Shown piece by piece: positions 9,251-18,100 of a stretch of 32,728 bases of DNA. The translations under genes and the position numbers were made by a program. A model generated the notes under the pieces. The model ran no database searches. It was not told the origin of the DNA and saw only the letters and a program-made list of their open reading frames with translations. Within the stretch, counting starts at the first letter, position 1; every line of letters starts with the position of its first letter. The stretch is taken from assembly GCF_004363245.1 (NCBI RefSeq), contig NZ_SNYV01000005.1:1-32728 (forward strand). Direction: 5' to 3'. This DNA is from Sphingobacterium yanglingense (GTDB taxonomy: Bacteria > Bacteroidota > Bacteroidia > Sphingobacteriales > Sphingobacteriaceae).

Positions 9251-9398
9251 CAAACTGTTTATATTTTATATATAGGTTTAACAATTAAAATAAAAAAATG
9301 TTCTGTTTTTTATCAAAGATTAGATTAATAGTTGGTATCATAGGGGAGTTTACTCAAACATGAATAGTAGCGCGTTTATTAAGTAGATGGTGAGATTT

Positions 9399-9676
9399 CT
9401 AGACCCAACCTTCCCTTATGGCTTTCACCAATAATTCCTGTACATTATTACAGCTTGATTTCTCTAGAATTTTTTGCGGTGGTTACGTATAGTAAAAACA
9501 CTTCGATCAAGGAGTGTCGATATCGCTTCGTTACTCATGCCCTGAACCATGTACTGCAAAATTTCATTTTCCCTTTTGGTAAACAGGCTGAGGGAAAGTA
9601 GAAAATCGTCTTTCAGGTGTACATTGGCGTACGACGCAGCACCCTGCATGCCGATAAAAGAAAGCTTTCTTATAAT
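9399..9676 (-). pseudogene. Truncated, frameshifted LuxR-type transcription factor
   Basis: The minus strand reads KLSFIGMQGAASYANVHL, then a GerE/LuxR helix-turn-helix (FTKRENEILQYMVQGMSNEA, VFTIRNHRKK). The ORF then stops at a run of A residues. Shifting one base at that A-tract restores the usual end of the family, KILEKSSCNNVQELLVKAI followed by REGWV and a stop at 9399. The N-terminal sensor part is missing: an in-frame stop lies just upstream of about 9676. It is probably a relic of a PAS-LuxR or stand-alone LuxR regulator. Confidence 0.75.
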
Positions 9677-9738
9677 TCCCTTTTACTTTTAGCCTCTTTT
9701 GGTATTCTTCTCGAGTTGGCTAGCGAAGATATGTACTT

Positions 9739-10647
9739 TTAATAGTTAGAACACGAGCGAGGACGCTCGCGAGCAGGGAGGTAGGGTAGATATTTGCTTG
9801 CAAATAATTGCTTATTCTCGTTCAACACTGAATATTTAGCAATAGTGCGATCTGTTTCCGTACACAGTAATAGTCCTATGGTGGGGTTGTCATCTTCTTT
9901 TCTTTCCAGATCGTCAAACATACGGACATACATATCCAATTGCCCGATATCCTGATGTGTGATTTTCTCTGTTTTTAACCCAACGATCACAAAACACTTC
10001 AATATATAGTTGTAGAACACCAGGTCGATAAAAAAGTCTGATGTCTCCGTACGGATGTGTTTTTGACGCGCTATAAAAGCAAACCCTTTACCCAGTTCTA
10101 GTAGAAACTGTTGGAGATTATCTATTAGTAATTGTTCAAGTTGCCTTTCTGTGTAGGCACGATTAGTGGGAATGTTCAAGAACTCAAGTACTGTGGGGTT
10201 ACGTATAAAGTCACGGCTATCAGGTTTTATATCCTTTATGTTTTCAACCATTTCATCAATGACAGGCTGTTTATTTGTTGAGGATACTAAACGTTGGTAG
10301 TAGAGTGTATTTATATTACGTTCCAGTTGCCGCACACCCCAATTTTGTTCAGCCGCTTCTTTTAGATAATACTTTCGTGCATTAACATCAATCACTCTTG
10401 TAATAGTCCGAATATGAGACCACTCCAATTTGGCACACGCGTGTGCCAAATCTTTCCATTCGGGAAAAGTTAGATAACATTTGCGCATATCCCGCAATGT
10501 TCGGGTGCTGAATCCACTACCTAGACCATTTGATAGATTCTGCAGTACTTCCTTGCCATAAGTAGCTCGATCTTGTCCTTGCTGCTCTTTTTCTACTATG
10601 CGTCTTCCTATTTCCCAATAGCATTCTATTACTCCTTCTTCCGTTTT
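9739..10647 (-). pseudogene. DUF1016/YhcG-like PD-(D/E)XK nuclease, 5'-truncated
   Basis: The reading frame is open from 10647 (after a TAA) to 9739, but its only early ATG (10497) lies inside the conserved N-terminal domain. Upstream codons still encode EEGVIECYWEIGRRIVEKEQ and GFSTRTLRDM, typical DUF1016 N-terminal sequence, so about 40-50 residues and the start codon are lost. The C-terminal nuclease-like domain is present (ETSDFFIDLVFYN, CFVIVGLKTEK; the latter has G where many relatives have D or E before LK). The last residues, RPRSCSNY, come from reading into a REP-like hairpin and replace the usual end. Relatives are stand-alone nucleases often linked to restriction or mobile elements. 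A shortened product from 10497 (252 aa) could still be made. Confidence 0.78.
9753..9771. repeat. REP-like palindromic repeat, copy 2
   Basis: Same 19-nt sequence as 8585-8603. Here it lies inside the 3' end of the DUF1016 frame and supplies its last codons. Both copies follow a TAGTTA-like sequence. Confidence 0.65.
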
Positions 10648-10700
10648 TTATTACTAGCAATATTAGTTTTGCTACGCAGAGTCCGCCAACCGGCGGATCA
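10629..10700 (-). pseudogene. ORF6N-like fragment fused to the DUF1016 5' end
   Basis: In another frame, overlapping the DUF1016 start region, the minus strand reads WRTLRSKTNIASNKKRKKE and a stop. LRS-x4-ASNK resembles the LRSQIVTSNK segment of ORF6N/Rha-type proteins, and an almost identical tail occurs at 11681-11725. It includes a perfect hairpin TCCGCC-AACC-GGCGGA (10682-10697). No recognisable gene was seen between 10700 and 10841. Confidence 0.4.
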
Positions 10701-10841
10701 CTTATTTTAGTGAGGATGATATCTACTACTATAGTTTCGAATTGCTTAGACTCGGAGCCGTCTGCTGTTTCTTGGGTTCTTTTTATAACGGACTATGATC
10801 TGTTCGTCCGAATTAAGAATAGTTTTGGTGATTCAAAATAT

Positions 10842-11450
10842 TTAATCCGCTAATAGGATCAGGTCATAATATAGTAATCTGGTGTTAAGAGTTGCATTGG
10901 TTGGTATTCCAGTATATTCTTTTTCTTGTTCCTCTGAACCGAATAATTCAGTAAATCCATTTCTTCGATAGTATTTCAGAGGTGCTACGGTATTGTAAGC
11001 ATCCACAACTATGAATCGACAACCAGTCTTGTTTCCTTTATCGATGAACCATGATTTTATAAAGTCCATCAACTGGTCACCCAGGGATTTTTCTTCCCCT
11101 GTAAGATTTCTGAAATTTTTATTGACACCTAGTCTTCCGATTAGAACCGCAGGGTAACTCCGCATTTGCTTTGGTCTAGGTATCTCTGCAATCACTTTTT
11201 TCTTTCTTGCGTTTGGTAAGGTGTAGGTTTTTATACTATCATTGGAGATTGTAAATGCAGCAACAATCTGAGAAGGATCATCGTCAAAGGTAAAACAATA
11301 GCTTTTTCCTAGTAATTGTGAAGTGTAGTTGAGTACATCGTTTGAGAAAAACTCATTGAGATCGGGATTTCCACAATCAAATGCAACGCAATCCTTTAAG
11401 ATAGATTCGTCGTAGGTATGTAAAGTGCACTTTTCATATAGAAATGCCAA
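10842..11450 (-). CDS. GNAT-family acetyltransferase, probable TacT-like toxin
   Basis: 202 aa. GNAT features include the fold entry VAAFTISNDSI, the central strand VLIGRLGVN, an acetyl-CoA-binding region TGEEKSLGDQLMDF, the strand CRFIVVDAYN and the late YYRRNGF motif. The N-terminal FDCGNPDLNEFF matches the DCGxxxLDxFL opening of toxin-type GNATs that acetylate aminoacyl-tRNA. It lies 12 nt downstream of a 51-aa ORF on the same strand, the usual antitoxin-toxin order. Toxin function is inferred; a non-toxin GNAT is possible. Confidence 0.8.
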   Translation of the reverse strand: MAFLYEKCTLHTYDESILKDCVAFDCGNPDLNEFFSNDVLNYTSQLLGKSYCFTFDDDPSQIVAAFTISNDSIKTYTLPNARKKKVIAEIPRPKQMRSYPAVLIGRLGVNKNFRNLTGEEKSLGDQLMDFIKSWFIDKGNKTGCRFIVVDAYNTVAPLKYYRRNGFTELFGSEEQEKEYTGIPTNATLNTRLLYYDLILLAD

Positions 11451-11462
11451 AACGATGGGAAT

Positions 11463-11618
11463 TTAGATTTTAGCCTTTTTCAAAATTTTTGCGGAAACTG
11501 CTAACTGTTTGGTGAACTTAACGGTCGATTTTTTTGCAATAGCAGCTTCTGCTTTGCTATCAAAAGCGATAGCAACGTCTTCTTTTAATAAAGGGATGTT
11601 TTTTATTGCAATAGCCAT
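11463..11618 (-). CDS. 51-aa putative antitoxin partner of the GNAT gene
   Basis: The ORF begins MAIAIKNIPLLKEDVAIAF and ends ILKKAKI: a short N-terminal strand followed by an alanine- and lysine-rich helical part. Start and stop are clean, and it ends 12 nt before the GNAT start, suggesting co-transcription. It has no recognised DNA-binding motif. Size, order and spacing fit a type II antitoxin that blocks the acetyltransferase (inference). From memory, similar small proteins beginning with an AIKNIP-like stretch accompany GNAT genes in other Bacteroidota. Confidence 0.7.
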   Translation of the reverse strand: MAIAIKNIPLLKEDVAIAFDSKAEAAIAKKSTVKFTKQLAVSAKILKKAKI

Positions 11619-11680
11619 AATTAATTGTTATTTAAAATGTTAGATGCAAATTTAATGAAATAGTTTAAACAACACAAGTT

Positions 11681-11835
11681 TTATCCCTTCTTCTGCTTAT
11701 TACTGGCCACCTTCGTTTTGCTTCGCAGAGTTCTTCTCCGGCAAGATCACTGTCGAGCACCGTGTCCGACTACTGGCGGATCATTTTCTGCCCTCGAAAT
11801 TCGTAAATCTTGTTTACGAGTACGTCGTCTGCCAT
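11681..11835 (-). pseudogene. ORF6N domain protein remnant with internal deletion and stop
   Basis: The minus strand starts MADDVLVNKIYEFRGQKM, matching the ORF6N opening (compare [20 protein letters not shown] at 13798). After a stop (11770-11772) the same frame has VLDSDLA, another ORF6N motif, and a second frame ends RRTLRSKTKVASNKQKKG. This is a collapsed copy of an ORF6N gene. 11836-11915 holds nothing recognisable. Confidence 0.6.
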
Positions 11836-11915
11836 TTTGGTGGGGTTAAGTCCCGTTTGTTTCTTACTTCTGATTTCCCCGGGGTTACAATTCGTTTATA
11901 AGTTACTGTCTCATT

Positions 11916-11958
11916 CCGCTTCTTTTAGATAATACTTTCGTGCATTAAGATCAATGAA
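11916..11958 (-). pseudogene. Short duplicated fragment of DUF1016
   Basis: A 33-nt stretch starting CCGCTTCTTTTAGATAATAC is identical to 10353-10385 inside the DUF1016 frame and encodes NARKYYLKEA. The sequences part on both sides, so it is the relic of a second DUF1016 copy or of a recombination event. Confidence 0.6.
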
Positions 11959-11986
11959 TCATTAAGGCTGGTAAGCCATTTAGACC

Positions 11987-13129
11987 TTATTCCAAAGGTA
12001 ACGCACTCAGTTTCTTTAGCAGCTCTTCACCTTTTAAGTCTCGACCTATAATTTTACCATTGGGGTCTATTAGAAAATTATCAGGGATTCCTCTTACCAC
12101 GTAAAGTTTAGCGACTTCATTATTCCATCCCTTCAGATCAGAAACCTGTGGCCAGGTTAGCTTGTCCGATTTTATGGCATCTATCCAGCGCTCACGCGTA
12201 TCTTCATCATCGAGAGACACACCTAGGATAGTAAAGTTTTTGTCTTTGTAGGTATCAAAAGCTTTCACCAATGTCGGGTTTTCATGCCTGCAAGGACCAC
12301 ACCAGCTCGCCCAGAGATCTATCAGCACATATTTTCCTCTGAAGTCAAGTAGCGATACAGGATTGCCCAGTGTGTCCTTCTGTGTAAAATTAGGAGCTAT
12401 CTGTCCAATTTTAGAGTTTTCAAGATTTTCAATTCGAGTACCAAGCTCTTTGCCAAGCTGCATATCTTTTAATTCTGGACTGATACCGGTCCATAGGGCA
12501 CTAAGTCTATCGATTCCAAAATCTTCATAGCTATGCATTAACCCATATACGCTGGCAAAGCTGTTCGGGTTTTCTTTTACAAACCCAATGATTGTATTCA
12601 GTTTCTCTTGTCCTATCTCGTCATATTCCTTGCCAAAAGTGTCCGATTCAGATTTTGACATATCACCTTTATCTAGTGCTGCATAATATCTATCAGTCCA
12701 ATCAGTGTATTTTGCCACGACGTTACCTAATAATTCCTTAAATCTTTTGAATTCGTCGTGAAAGACCGATCCCTCCACGTTCGCGTCTTCCAGCAGGCTA
12801 GTGGATGTTACTCTTATAGCTGAAGGTGCTACCCAAAAATAGATATTATCGACATACTCTTCATTATCCAAGCGTTCTAATGTTAAATTCGCTGCAGTGC
12901 CCGGCGTGGCCATCCCCTTAAAGCGAAATACACCATTTTTGACCAATGCAGAGTCGACCTTGCTTTCTCTCTCAAACTCATAGGTTAAAAAGATTTTAGT
13001 ATTTTCTTTCAATGAATCTATTTTACCTTCAATGGTGAAGTGCTTTTGTTGCGCAAAGGAGGTGTTGGTTATTGCAAATGCGAAAAGCGCAATAAATAGA
13101 GCTTTTACTTTTTTTAGATTATGATACAT
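11987..13129 (-). CDS. TlpA-like thiol-disulfide oxidoreductase with DUF4369 domain
   Basis: 380 aa. A signal peptide (about 1-26, ending TSFAQQ) leads to a DUF4369-type beta domain (about 30-125, FTIEGKIDSLKENTKI), a helical linker, and a C-terminal AhpC/TSA-thioredoxin domain (about 245-380) with WASWCGPC (active Cys pair near 274-277) and the cis-proline motif RGIPDNF. Such periplasmic proteins reduce or isomerise disulfides in exported proteins. It stands alone here between decayed ORF6N pieces and appears intact. It is a different subtype from the TlpA at 19913 (CGPC versus CLPC, different N-terminal domain). Confidence 0.9.
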   Translation of the reverse strand: MYHNLKKVKALFIALFAFAITNTSFAQQKHFTIEGKIDSLKENTKIFLTYEFERESKVDSALVKNGVFRFKGMATPGTAANLTLERLDNEEYVDNIYFWVAPSAIRVTSTSLLEDANVEGSVFHDEFKRFKELLGNVVAKYTDWTDRYYAALDKGDMSKSESDTFGKEYDEIGQEKLNTIIGFVKENPNSFASVYGLMHSYEDFGIDRLSALWTGISPELKDMQLGKELGTRIENLENSKIGQIAPNFTQKDTLGNPVSLLDFRGKYVLIDLWASWCGPCRHENPTLVKAFDTYKDKNFTILGVSLDDEDTRERWIDAIKSDKLTWPQVSDLKGWNNEVAKLYVVRGIPDNFLIDPNGKIIGRDLKGEELLKKLSALPLE

Positions 13130-13158
13130 TGGTGTTGCTATAGTTGTAATTGTATATT

Positions 13159-13798
13159 TTAGTTCTTTTTTCCTCCAACCTTAAAACCTATTTCACCTTT
13201 TGAGTTCGTCCTGATCACCTTTTTTTCTTCTTTCTCCTGCAGTCGGTCGATATATTCAAACAACAATTCGATATTCTGGTCGTGGCCTCTCTGTTTCTTA
13301 GCGATTTGTTCTACAGTATGTTTGATCTCCGCTATTTCGAGTCTAACTTCTGTATTATCGACAAGTAGTTGTCTTATACGGGTGAATATCCGCATTATTT
13401 GAATGTTGATCTGAATGGCTAGTTTGCTATTTAGTACAGATGATAGCATGGCAACTCCTTGTTCTGTAAAACAAAAAGGAGCGTATCGCAAACCTTGCTT
13501 GTCAGAATTGGAGGTCACAATTTGTGACCTCCAATTCTCAAACTCTTCATCAGACATTTCAAACATAAATTCCGTAGGAATCCATTTTTCCTTTAAAAAA
13601 CAATAAATTGAAAATGAACTCCTCTGGGAACCTGTCCATATTTCTACGGACAGATTGTTTCAGAACTTTAGTTTCGACACCATAAAGATGAGCCAAATCG
13701 CGATCCAACATGACTTTTTGCTTCCTGATGACATAAATCTTACTTGCCAGGATTTCGTCATCAGGTGGTATAGTTTGTATTATACTTTTCTTACTCAT
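13159..13798 (-). pseudogene. ORF6N domain-containing protein, split by a partial duplication
   Basis: Two overlapping minus-strand ORFs (13559-13798 and 13159-13566) carry the two halves of one ORF6N protein. The first has [20 protein letters not shown] and [11 protein letters not shown]; the second has EEFENWRSQIVTSNSDKQG, YAPFCFTEQGVAMLSSVL and a helical tail ending GEIGFKVGGKKN. Between them is extra sequence (LLFFKGK), after which ATGGATTCCTACGGAATTTATG repeats, imperfectly, the MDRFPxEFMF coding stretch. A duplicated or recombined joint thus broke the frame. ORF6N proteins occur in phages and mobile elements, possibly as DNA-binding regulators. The C-terminal half could be made from its own ATG, but function is doubtful. 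Confidence 0.75.
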
Positions 13799-13939
13799 AA
13801 TTTCTCCGTGGTTATAATTGGTCTTTTTTTACTTCTTTTGTTCTACCTCAGCTTCTTTTTCTTACAAATAGGCTGGAAGTACAAGTAAAGATTACCTCTT
13901 TTTTCAAGATAAGAGTTGAAATCTCCTACCAACAGATAA

Positions 13940-14320
13940 TTATGGTTCTGTTCTGGGCCTAATCTCTAGTACGCTACTTTCAAGTTGTTTTGATTGAGTG
14001 CCATCCTTATTTATTTTAGGAACCATTTCGTAGACAATTTCGATATCTTCATACGTAGGTATAGCGCTGGGAACAAGACTTCGTATAGACTTTAATTTTA
14101 GAATTTTAGCGATTCTAAAAAGATGACTAAAATTGTATTTATCAGGGTGAGCATAACTCTCTACTTTACCAACAAAACCCTTGTCGACACCAATTTCTTC
14201 GCTTAACTTCATTCTCGAAACACCTTTCTTGGTTCTTACTTCCTTTACCTTTTCAATGATTCGAAACTCTAGTTCTGTAATTTTCTTTTTTGAAACTAGT
14301 TTTTTCATAATATAAATCAT
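13940..14320 (-). CDS. XRE-family helix-turn-helix regulator
   Basis: 126 aa. Residues about 18-75 form an XRE/Cro-type HTH (EKVKEVRTKKGVSRMKLSEE, GVDKGFVGKVES). The following YNFSHLFRIAKILKL matches the dimerising last helices of the fold. The C-terminal tail is short and charged. The start may be the ATG at 14320 or the in-frame ATG at 14308 (MKKLVSKKK), which starts a more typical N-terminus. It is divergent from the structured leader and the Sus operon but has no proven link to them. 13799-13939 shows nothing clear. Confidence 0.8.
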   Translation of the reverse strand: MIYIMKKLVSKKKITELEFRIIEKVKEVRTKKGVSRMKLSEEIGVDKGFVGKVESYAHPDKYNFSHLFRIAKILKLKSIRSLVPSAIPTYEDIEIVYEMVPKINKDGTQSKQLESSVLEIRPRTEP

Positions 14321-14336
14321 GCTATATATTGCATGT

Positions 14337-14359
14337 TTTGTTTTTTGTTTGTACCTTTG
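14337..14359 (+). promoter_or_regulatory. Candidate Bacteroidota promoter
   Basis: TACCTTTG (14352-14359) is a perfect match to the TAnnTTTG -7 box. A TTTG at 14337-14340 lies closer than the usual spacing, so the -33 element is uncertain. It would transcribe the structured leader towards the Sus operon. Confidence 0.4.
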
Positions 14360-14487
14360 TTTAGAACTAATAACATATTGGTTTGCAACTTGATTAAAAC
14401 GAGTCTTGTTATCGAAAACGGCAAATTTTCAACGACGCAAGGCCATAGGATAGTTGCTACCTCATAATTTTGTATCTTCGCAATAAT

Positions 14488-14610
14488 ATGGGGTCGCTAT
14501 CCTATCGGAACTTCGTCAAAGGCTCTTTGCCGTGCCTCGATAAAAGTGAAGATAGGGGGTACCCCATTAATTTTTATAGACTCGTTCATCATAAACTTTA
14601 TAAATTATGA
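14488..14610 (+). CDS. 40-aa ORF, possible leader peptide
   Basis: ATG at 14488 lies 7 nt after TATCTTCG, a near match to the -7 box. The peptide begins MGSLSYRNFVKGSLPCLDK and ends HHKLYKL. Its stop overlaps the start of a second short ORF (14607-14717, 36 aa, beginning MRTNFKTNKSHP) in an ATGA arrangement. It runs along the right arm of the first inverted repeat. No homology is recognised, so coding is unproven. Confidence 0.25.
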   Translation: MGSLSYRNFVKGSLPCLDKSEDRGYPINFYRLVHHKLYKL

Positions 14611-14665
14611 GAACGAATTTTAAAACCAACAAAAGCCACCCAACACCGATATCCCATCGGTCGTC

Positions 14666-14800
14666 ATGGTATTCCCAACTTTTACATTTAAAGAACGTTC
14701 CGGCATCGCCGGAGTAAAACTTAACAAGATATTACAGACAGGAAAGGGGCTTATAATCATACTAATTATAATAGCGTCATGTATCGGATGTATCCGATAG
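14666..14800 (+). CDS. 44-aa hydrophobic small ORF
   Basis: The peptide begins MVFPTFTFKERSGIAGVK and ends GLIIILIIIASCIGCIR. The C-terminus is a plausible transmembrane helix, and its IIASC also resembles a lipobox. It overlaps the left arm of the second inverted repeat. Coding is possible but unproven. Confidence 0.25.
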   Translation: MVFPTFTFKERSGIAGVKLNKILQTGKGLIIILIIIASCIGCIR

Positions 14801-15119
14801 AACTAAATAGACGATTAGTCTCTTTCAGTCTGTAATCCGACCTCGTATATGAAAACAGTTAGTTCATATAGGTCAAGAGAATCGGTTTGTCTTATTGTTT
14901 CGTAGCTTAAAGATAGCACAGATTTTATTGCCTACCAACTAAAATGCTTTACAGAGGTATTGTTTGTCAATATTTATAGAGGTCGGTATTTTATTTATTT
15001 CATGAATGGATGGTCAAAAACCGATTATAAACCAAGAATAACCAATTAGATCCATTCAGAAATCGTACTAGATTTTTGAATCTGCAATGGTGAAAACTGA
15101 TGCATAATTGAACCAAAAA

Positions 15120-18100
15120 ATGAGACATTTTTTTAGGGGTGGGAGAGGTATGGCCGTTGGCCAGATTGAACGAGTTAACATGTTATCCCGAAGTAAATTC
15201 CCGATTCTCGGGACAGGCGGTACAAGTCTCCGTGACAAAGACCTTTCTAGTTGCCCAGTAGGACAAAGTAATAGATTGCTTCGCTTTGCTAAAAACGGGA
15301 CACGGCGTAGTGACCTATATCATATTATAATAATATTCTGTGTGTTGTTTAGCGGCCTCTCGGTAACTCCTGTTCGGGCACAGGAGTCCGGAGGCCTAAA
15401 TCAGACCTTACTTAGAGGTGTGGTTTCATCTTTTCAAGATGGGCAGGCTATCGAAGGGGCTTCGGTCATTGTCGACAAGAAACATACGCGCACGGACAGG
15501 GAGGGGCAGTTTACGATCAGTGTAGACAAGCCTACAGGGGTAGTAATTATAAAACATATCGGATATAAAGAGCAAAGCGTTGCCTATGAAAATACGTCTA
15601 CATTTATAAAAATACATTTACAGCCAAGCGAGAATACAATAGAAGAAGTAGAAGTGGTCTCCACGGGATATCAGACTATCCCCAAGGAACGTGCTACAGG
15701 TAGTTTTGTACAGATTGATAACAAGCTTCTGAACAGAAAGATCAGCACCAATCTCCTCGATCGGTTAGACGGCATCACCAGTGGATTACAGTTTCGTAGC
15801 GGCCTTGGCGGTACTGAACGGTACAATGCTACCTTTATTCAGATACACGGGCGGAGTACCCTAAGGGGTAATGCACAAGCGTTAATTATTCTGGATAATT
15901 TTCCTTACGACGGTGATATCAGCAGCATAAACCCCAATGATATAGAGAGCATAACGGTGCTCAAAGATGCGGCAGCGGCATCGGCATGGGGTGCGCGAGC
16001 CGGCAACGGCGTAATCGTTATTACCACAAAAAAGGGCAAACTTAACAGCCGCACAAATGTGAATGCCGTTGCAAACAGCACCTTTGGCGAGAAGCCCAAT
16101 CTGTTCTCGGCAGGCACTCCGCAATTGTCGTCGTCTGATTATATAGAAGTCGAACAGTTTTTATTTAATAAAGGAGCCTATAATACACGGCTAAAAAACG
16201 GTTATCAAGGATTCAGCCCGGCCGTAGATATTTTCTGGCGTACACGTGAGAAAATGATTAGTCCAGCCGACTCATTGCAGCTTATCAGTGCGCTGAAAGA
16301 CTACGATTCAAGAAATGACCTGCTCAAATACTACTATCAAAATACTCTCAATCAACAGTATAATGTAAGCCTGAATGGTGGTGGGGCCAACAACCGGTTC
16401 TTTGCATCCTTCGGATACGATGATAACAGGGCGCATATCGTGAATAGCCATACAAAGCGGTACAGCGCCAATGTGAACAACGATTACTCCTTCTTTAATC
16501 AACGAATGGAGCTATCGACAAATCTGGCCCTGACATCAGCTAAGGCCGGGGCAGGTGCGCAGGTCGGTACACTCTATCCCTATGATCGCTTTGTAGATGA
16601 CAATGGACAGGCAATGGCATTGACCAATGCTTCTGGTCTTTCTCCCTACTTTACCGATAGTTTCGGTGATGGGCAGCTATTGGACTGGAAATATAGACCT
16701 ATGGACGAACTCGATCAAGGCAGCACCAACACCACCGATCGCATCAGCTATCGGCTTAATGCGGCACTGAGCTACAAAATAACGGATTACCTTAAAGCTG
16801 CAATTCGTTACGGATATGAGCGAGGTAGCACGGATAATGACAACTATTATAACCAAGATTCCTTTTACGCTAGGGATATGATCAATAGGTTCGCACAGAA
16901 AAATAACAGTACACAGCAATTTGATTTTGTGCTACCCAAAGGCGGCATTTTTAGAAATAATAATGAAGGCTTTCATACCTCAAATGGGCGGTTGCAACTG
17001 GATTTCAATAAAAAATGGATAAATCACGAGTTGAACGCTATCGCTGGTACCGAAATCAAAGATATGCAGAGCCACCGCAATGCGGCTATATACTATGGTC
17101 ATGATCCAGTGACATTGACCAATCAGAATGCAGCTATAGATTTTACAAAGACCTACAATTATTCGTATGGTAATGGTTCAGCAAGGATTGATAACGGGAC
17201 TACACAGTACGAAGCTGTAGATCGCTTCTTCTCTTATTTTGCAAATGCCTCTTACACTTATCTTGGCAGATATACCGTCTCTGGAAGCGCACGTCGAGAT
17301 GAATCCAACCTATTCGGTGTAAAGACCAATCAGAAGGGAGTACCATTGTGGTCAGCAGGAGTGTTATGGACTCTTTCTAAAGAACCTTTTATGGAGCAGC
17401 TGCCTTTAGTAAATGATCTGCGGTTACGTGCTACTTATGGCTATACCGGTAACGTAAATAAAAGTCTCTCTGCCTACCTTACTGCACAGAGTAATTCTGG
17501 TCTGATCAATAGCTACAATCAGCTATTTGCCGATATTGTGAATCCTCCTAATCCGTCTTTGCGGTGGGAGCGGGTGAGCAACCTTAACTTTGGTCTAGAA
17601 GTACGCCTGCTCAATAATCGATTGGCTCTAACAGTAGACTACTGGCAGAAGGCGGGAAAAGACCTGATAGGCCCGGCGGCTGTAGCACCACAGACAGGCG
17701 TAACCCGTTTCACGGGGAATACGGCAAGTACCTCGTCACAGGGTGTAGATGTACAGCTCCGCTCTGTTAACCTTGATGGCAGATTAAAATGGCACACCGA
17801 TGTACTTTTCAATACCACCAAAGATAAAGTAACAGACTATCTATTAGAGATGGGGACGAACTACGATATTATTTCTATTCCTACCAGCAATCCTCTTGTC
17901 GGCTATCCCTACTGGGCCTTATTCAGCTTTCCTTATGGCGGGCTCAATGCGAGCGGTGCGCCTATAGGCTACCTGAATGGCGAGCAGAGTGTAGATTATA
18001 TGGGTATATCCAATAGTATGGAGCGAACGAATCTGGTCTATAGCGGATCCAAAGTGCCAACGGCGTTTGGCTCCGTGCGGAACACATTTCGCCACCAGGC

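Larger units (their letters stand above)
14399..15058 (+). other. Highly structured leader region upstream of the SusC operon
   Basis: Four imperfect inverted repeats lie in series. (1) 14399-14585: outer arms ACGAGTC/GACTCGT, inner arms ATAGGATAG (14445-14453) and CTATCCTAT (14496-14504), with further matches such as GGCAAA/TTTGCC between. (2) 14731-14836: ATTACAGAC/GTCTGTAAT. (3) 14839-14874: GACC-TATATGAA pairing with TTCATATA-GGTC. (4) 15003-15058: TGAATGGAT/ATCCATTCA. No long ORF exists, but three short ORFs do (14488-14610, 14607-14717, 14666-14800). No ECF sigma or anti-sigma gene is present. It could be a regulatory leader, a structured RNA or a small mobile repeat. Confidence 0.5.

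Noticed and set aside
9065..9328. 87-aa plus-strand ORF
   Set aside because: It lies antisense to the HTH gene start and extends into AT-rich DNA; no supporting features.
5142..9676. Kinase at 5142 and LuxR relic as a two-component pair
   Set aside because: They lie on opposite strands, 2.3 kb apart, and the relic shows no receiver domain, so pairing is not supported.
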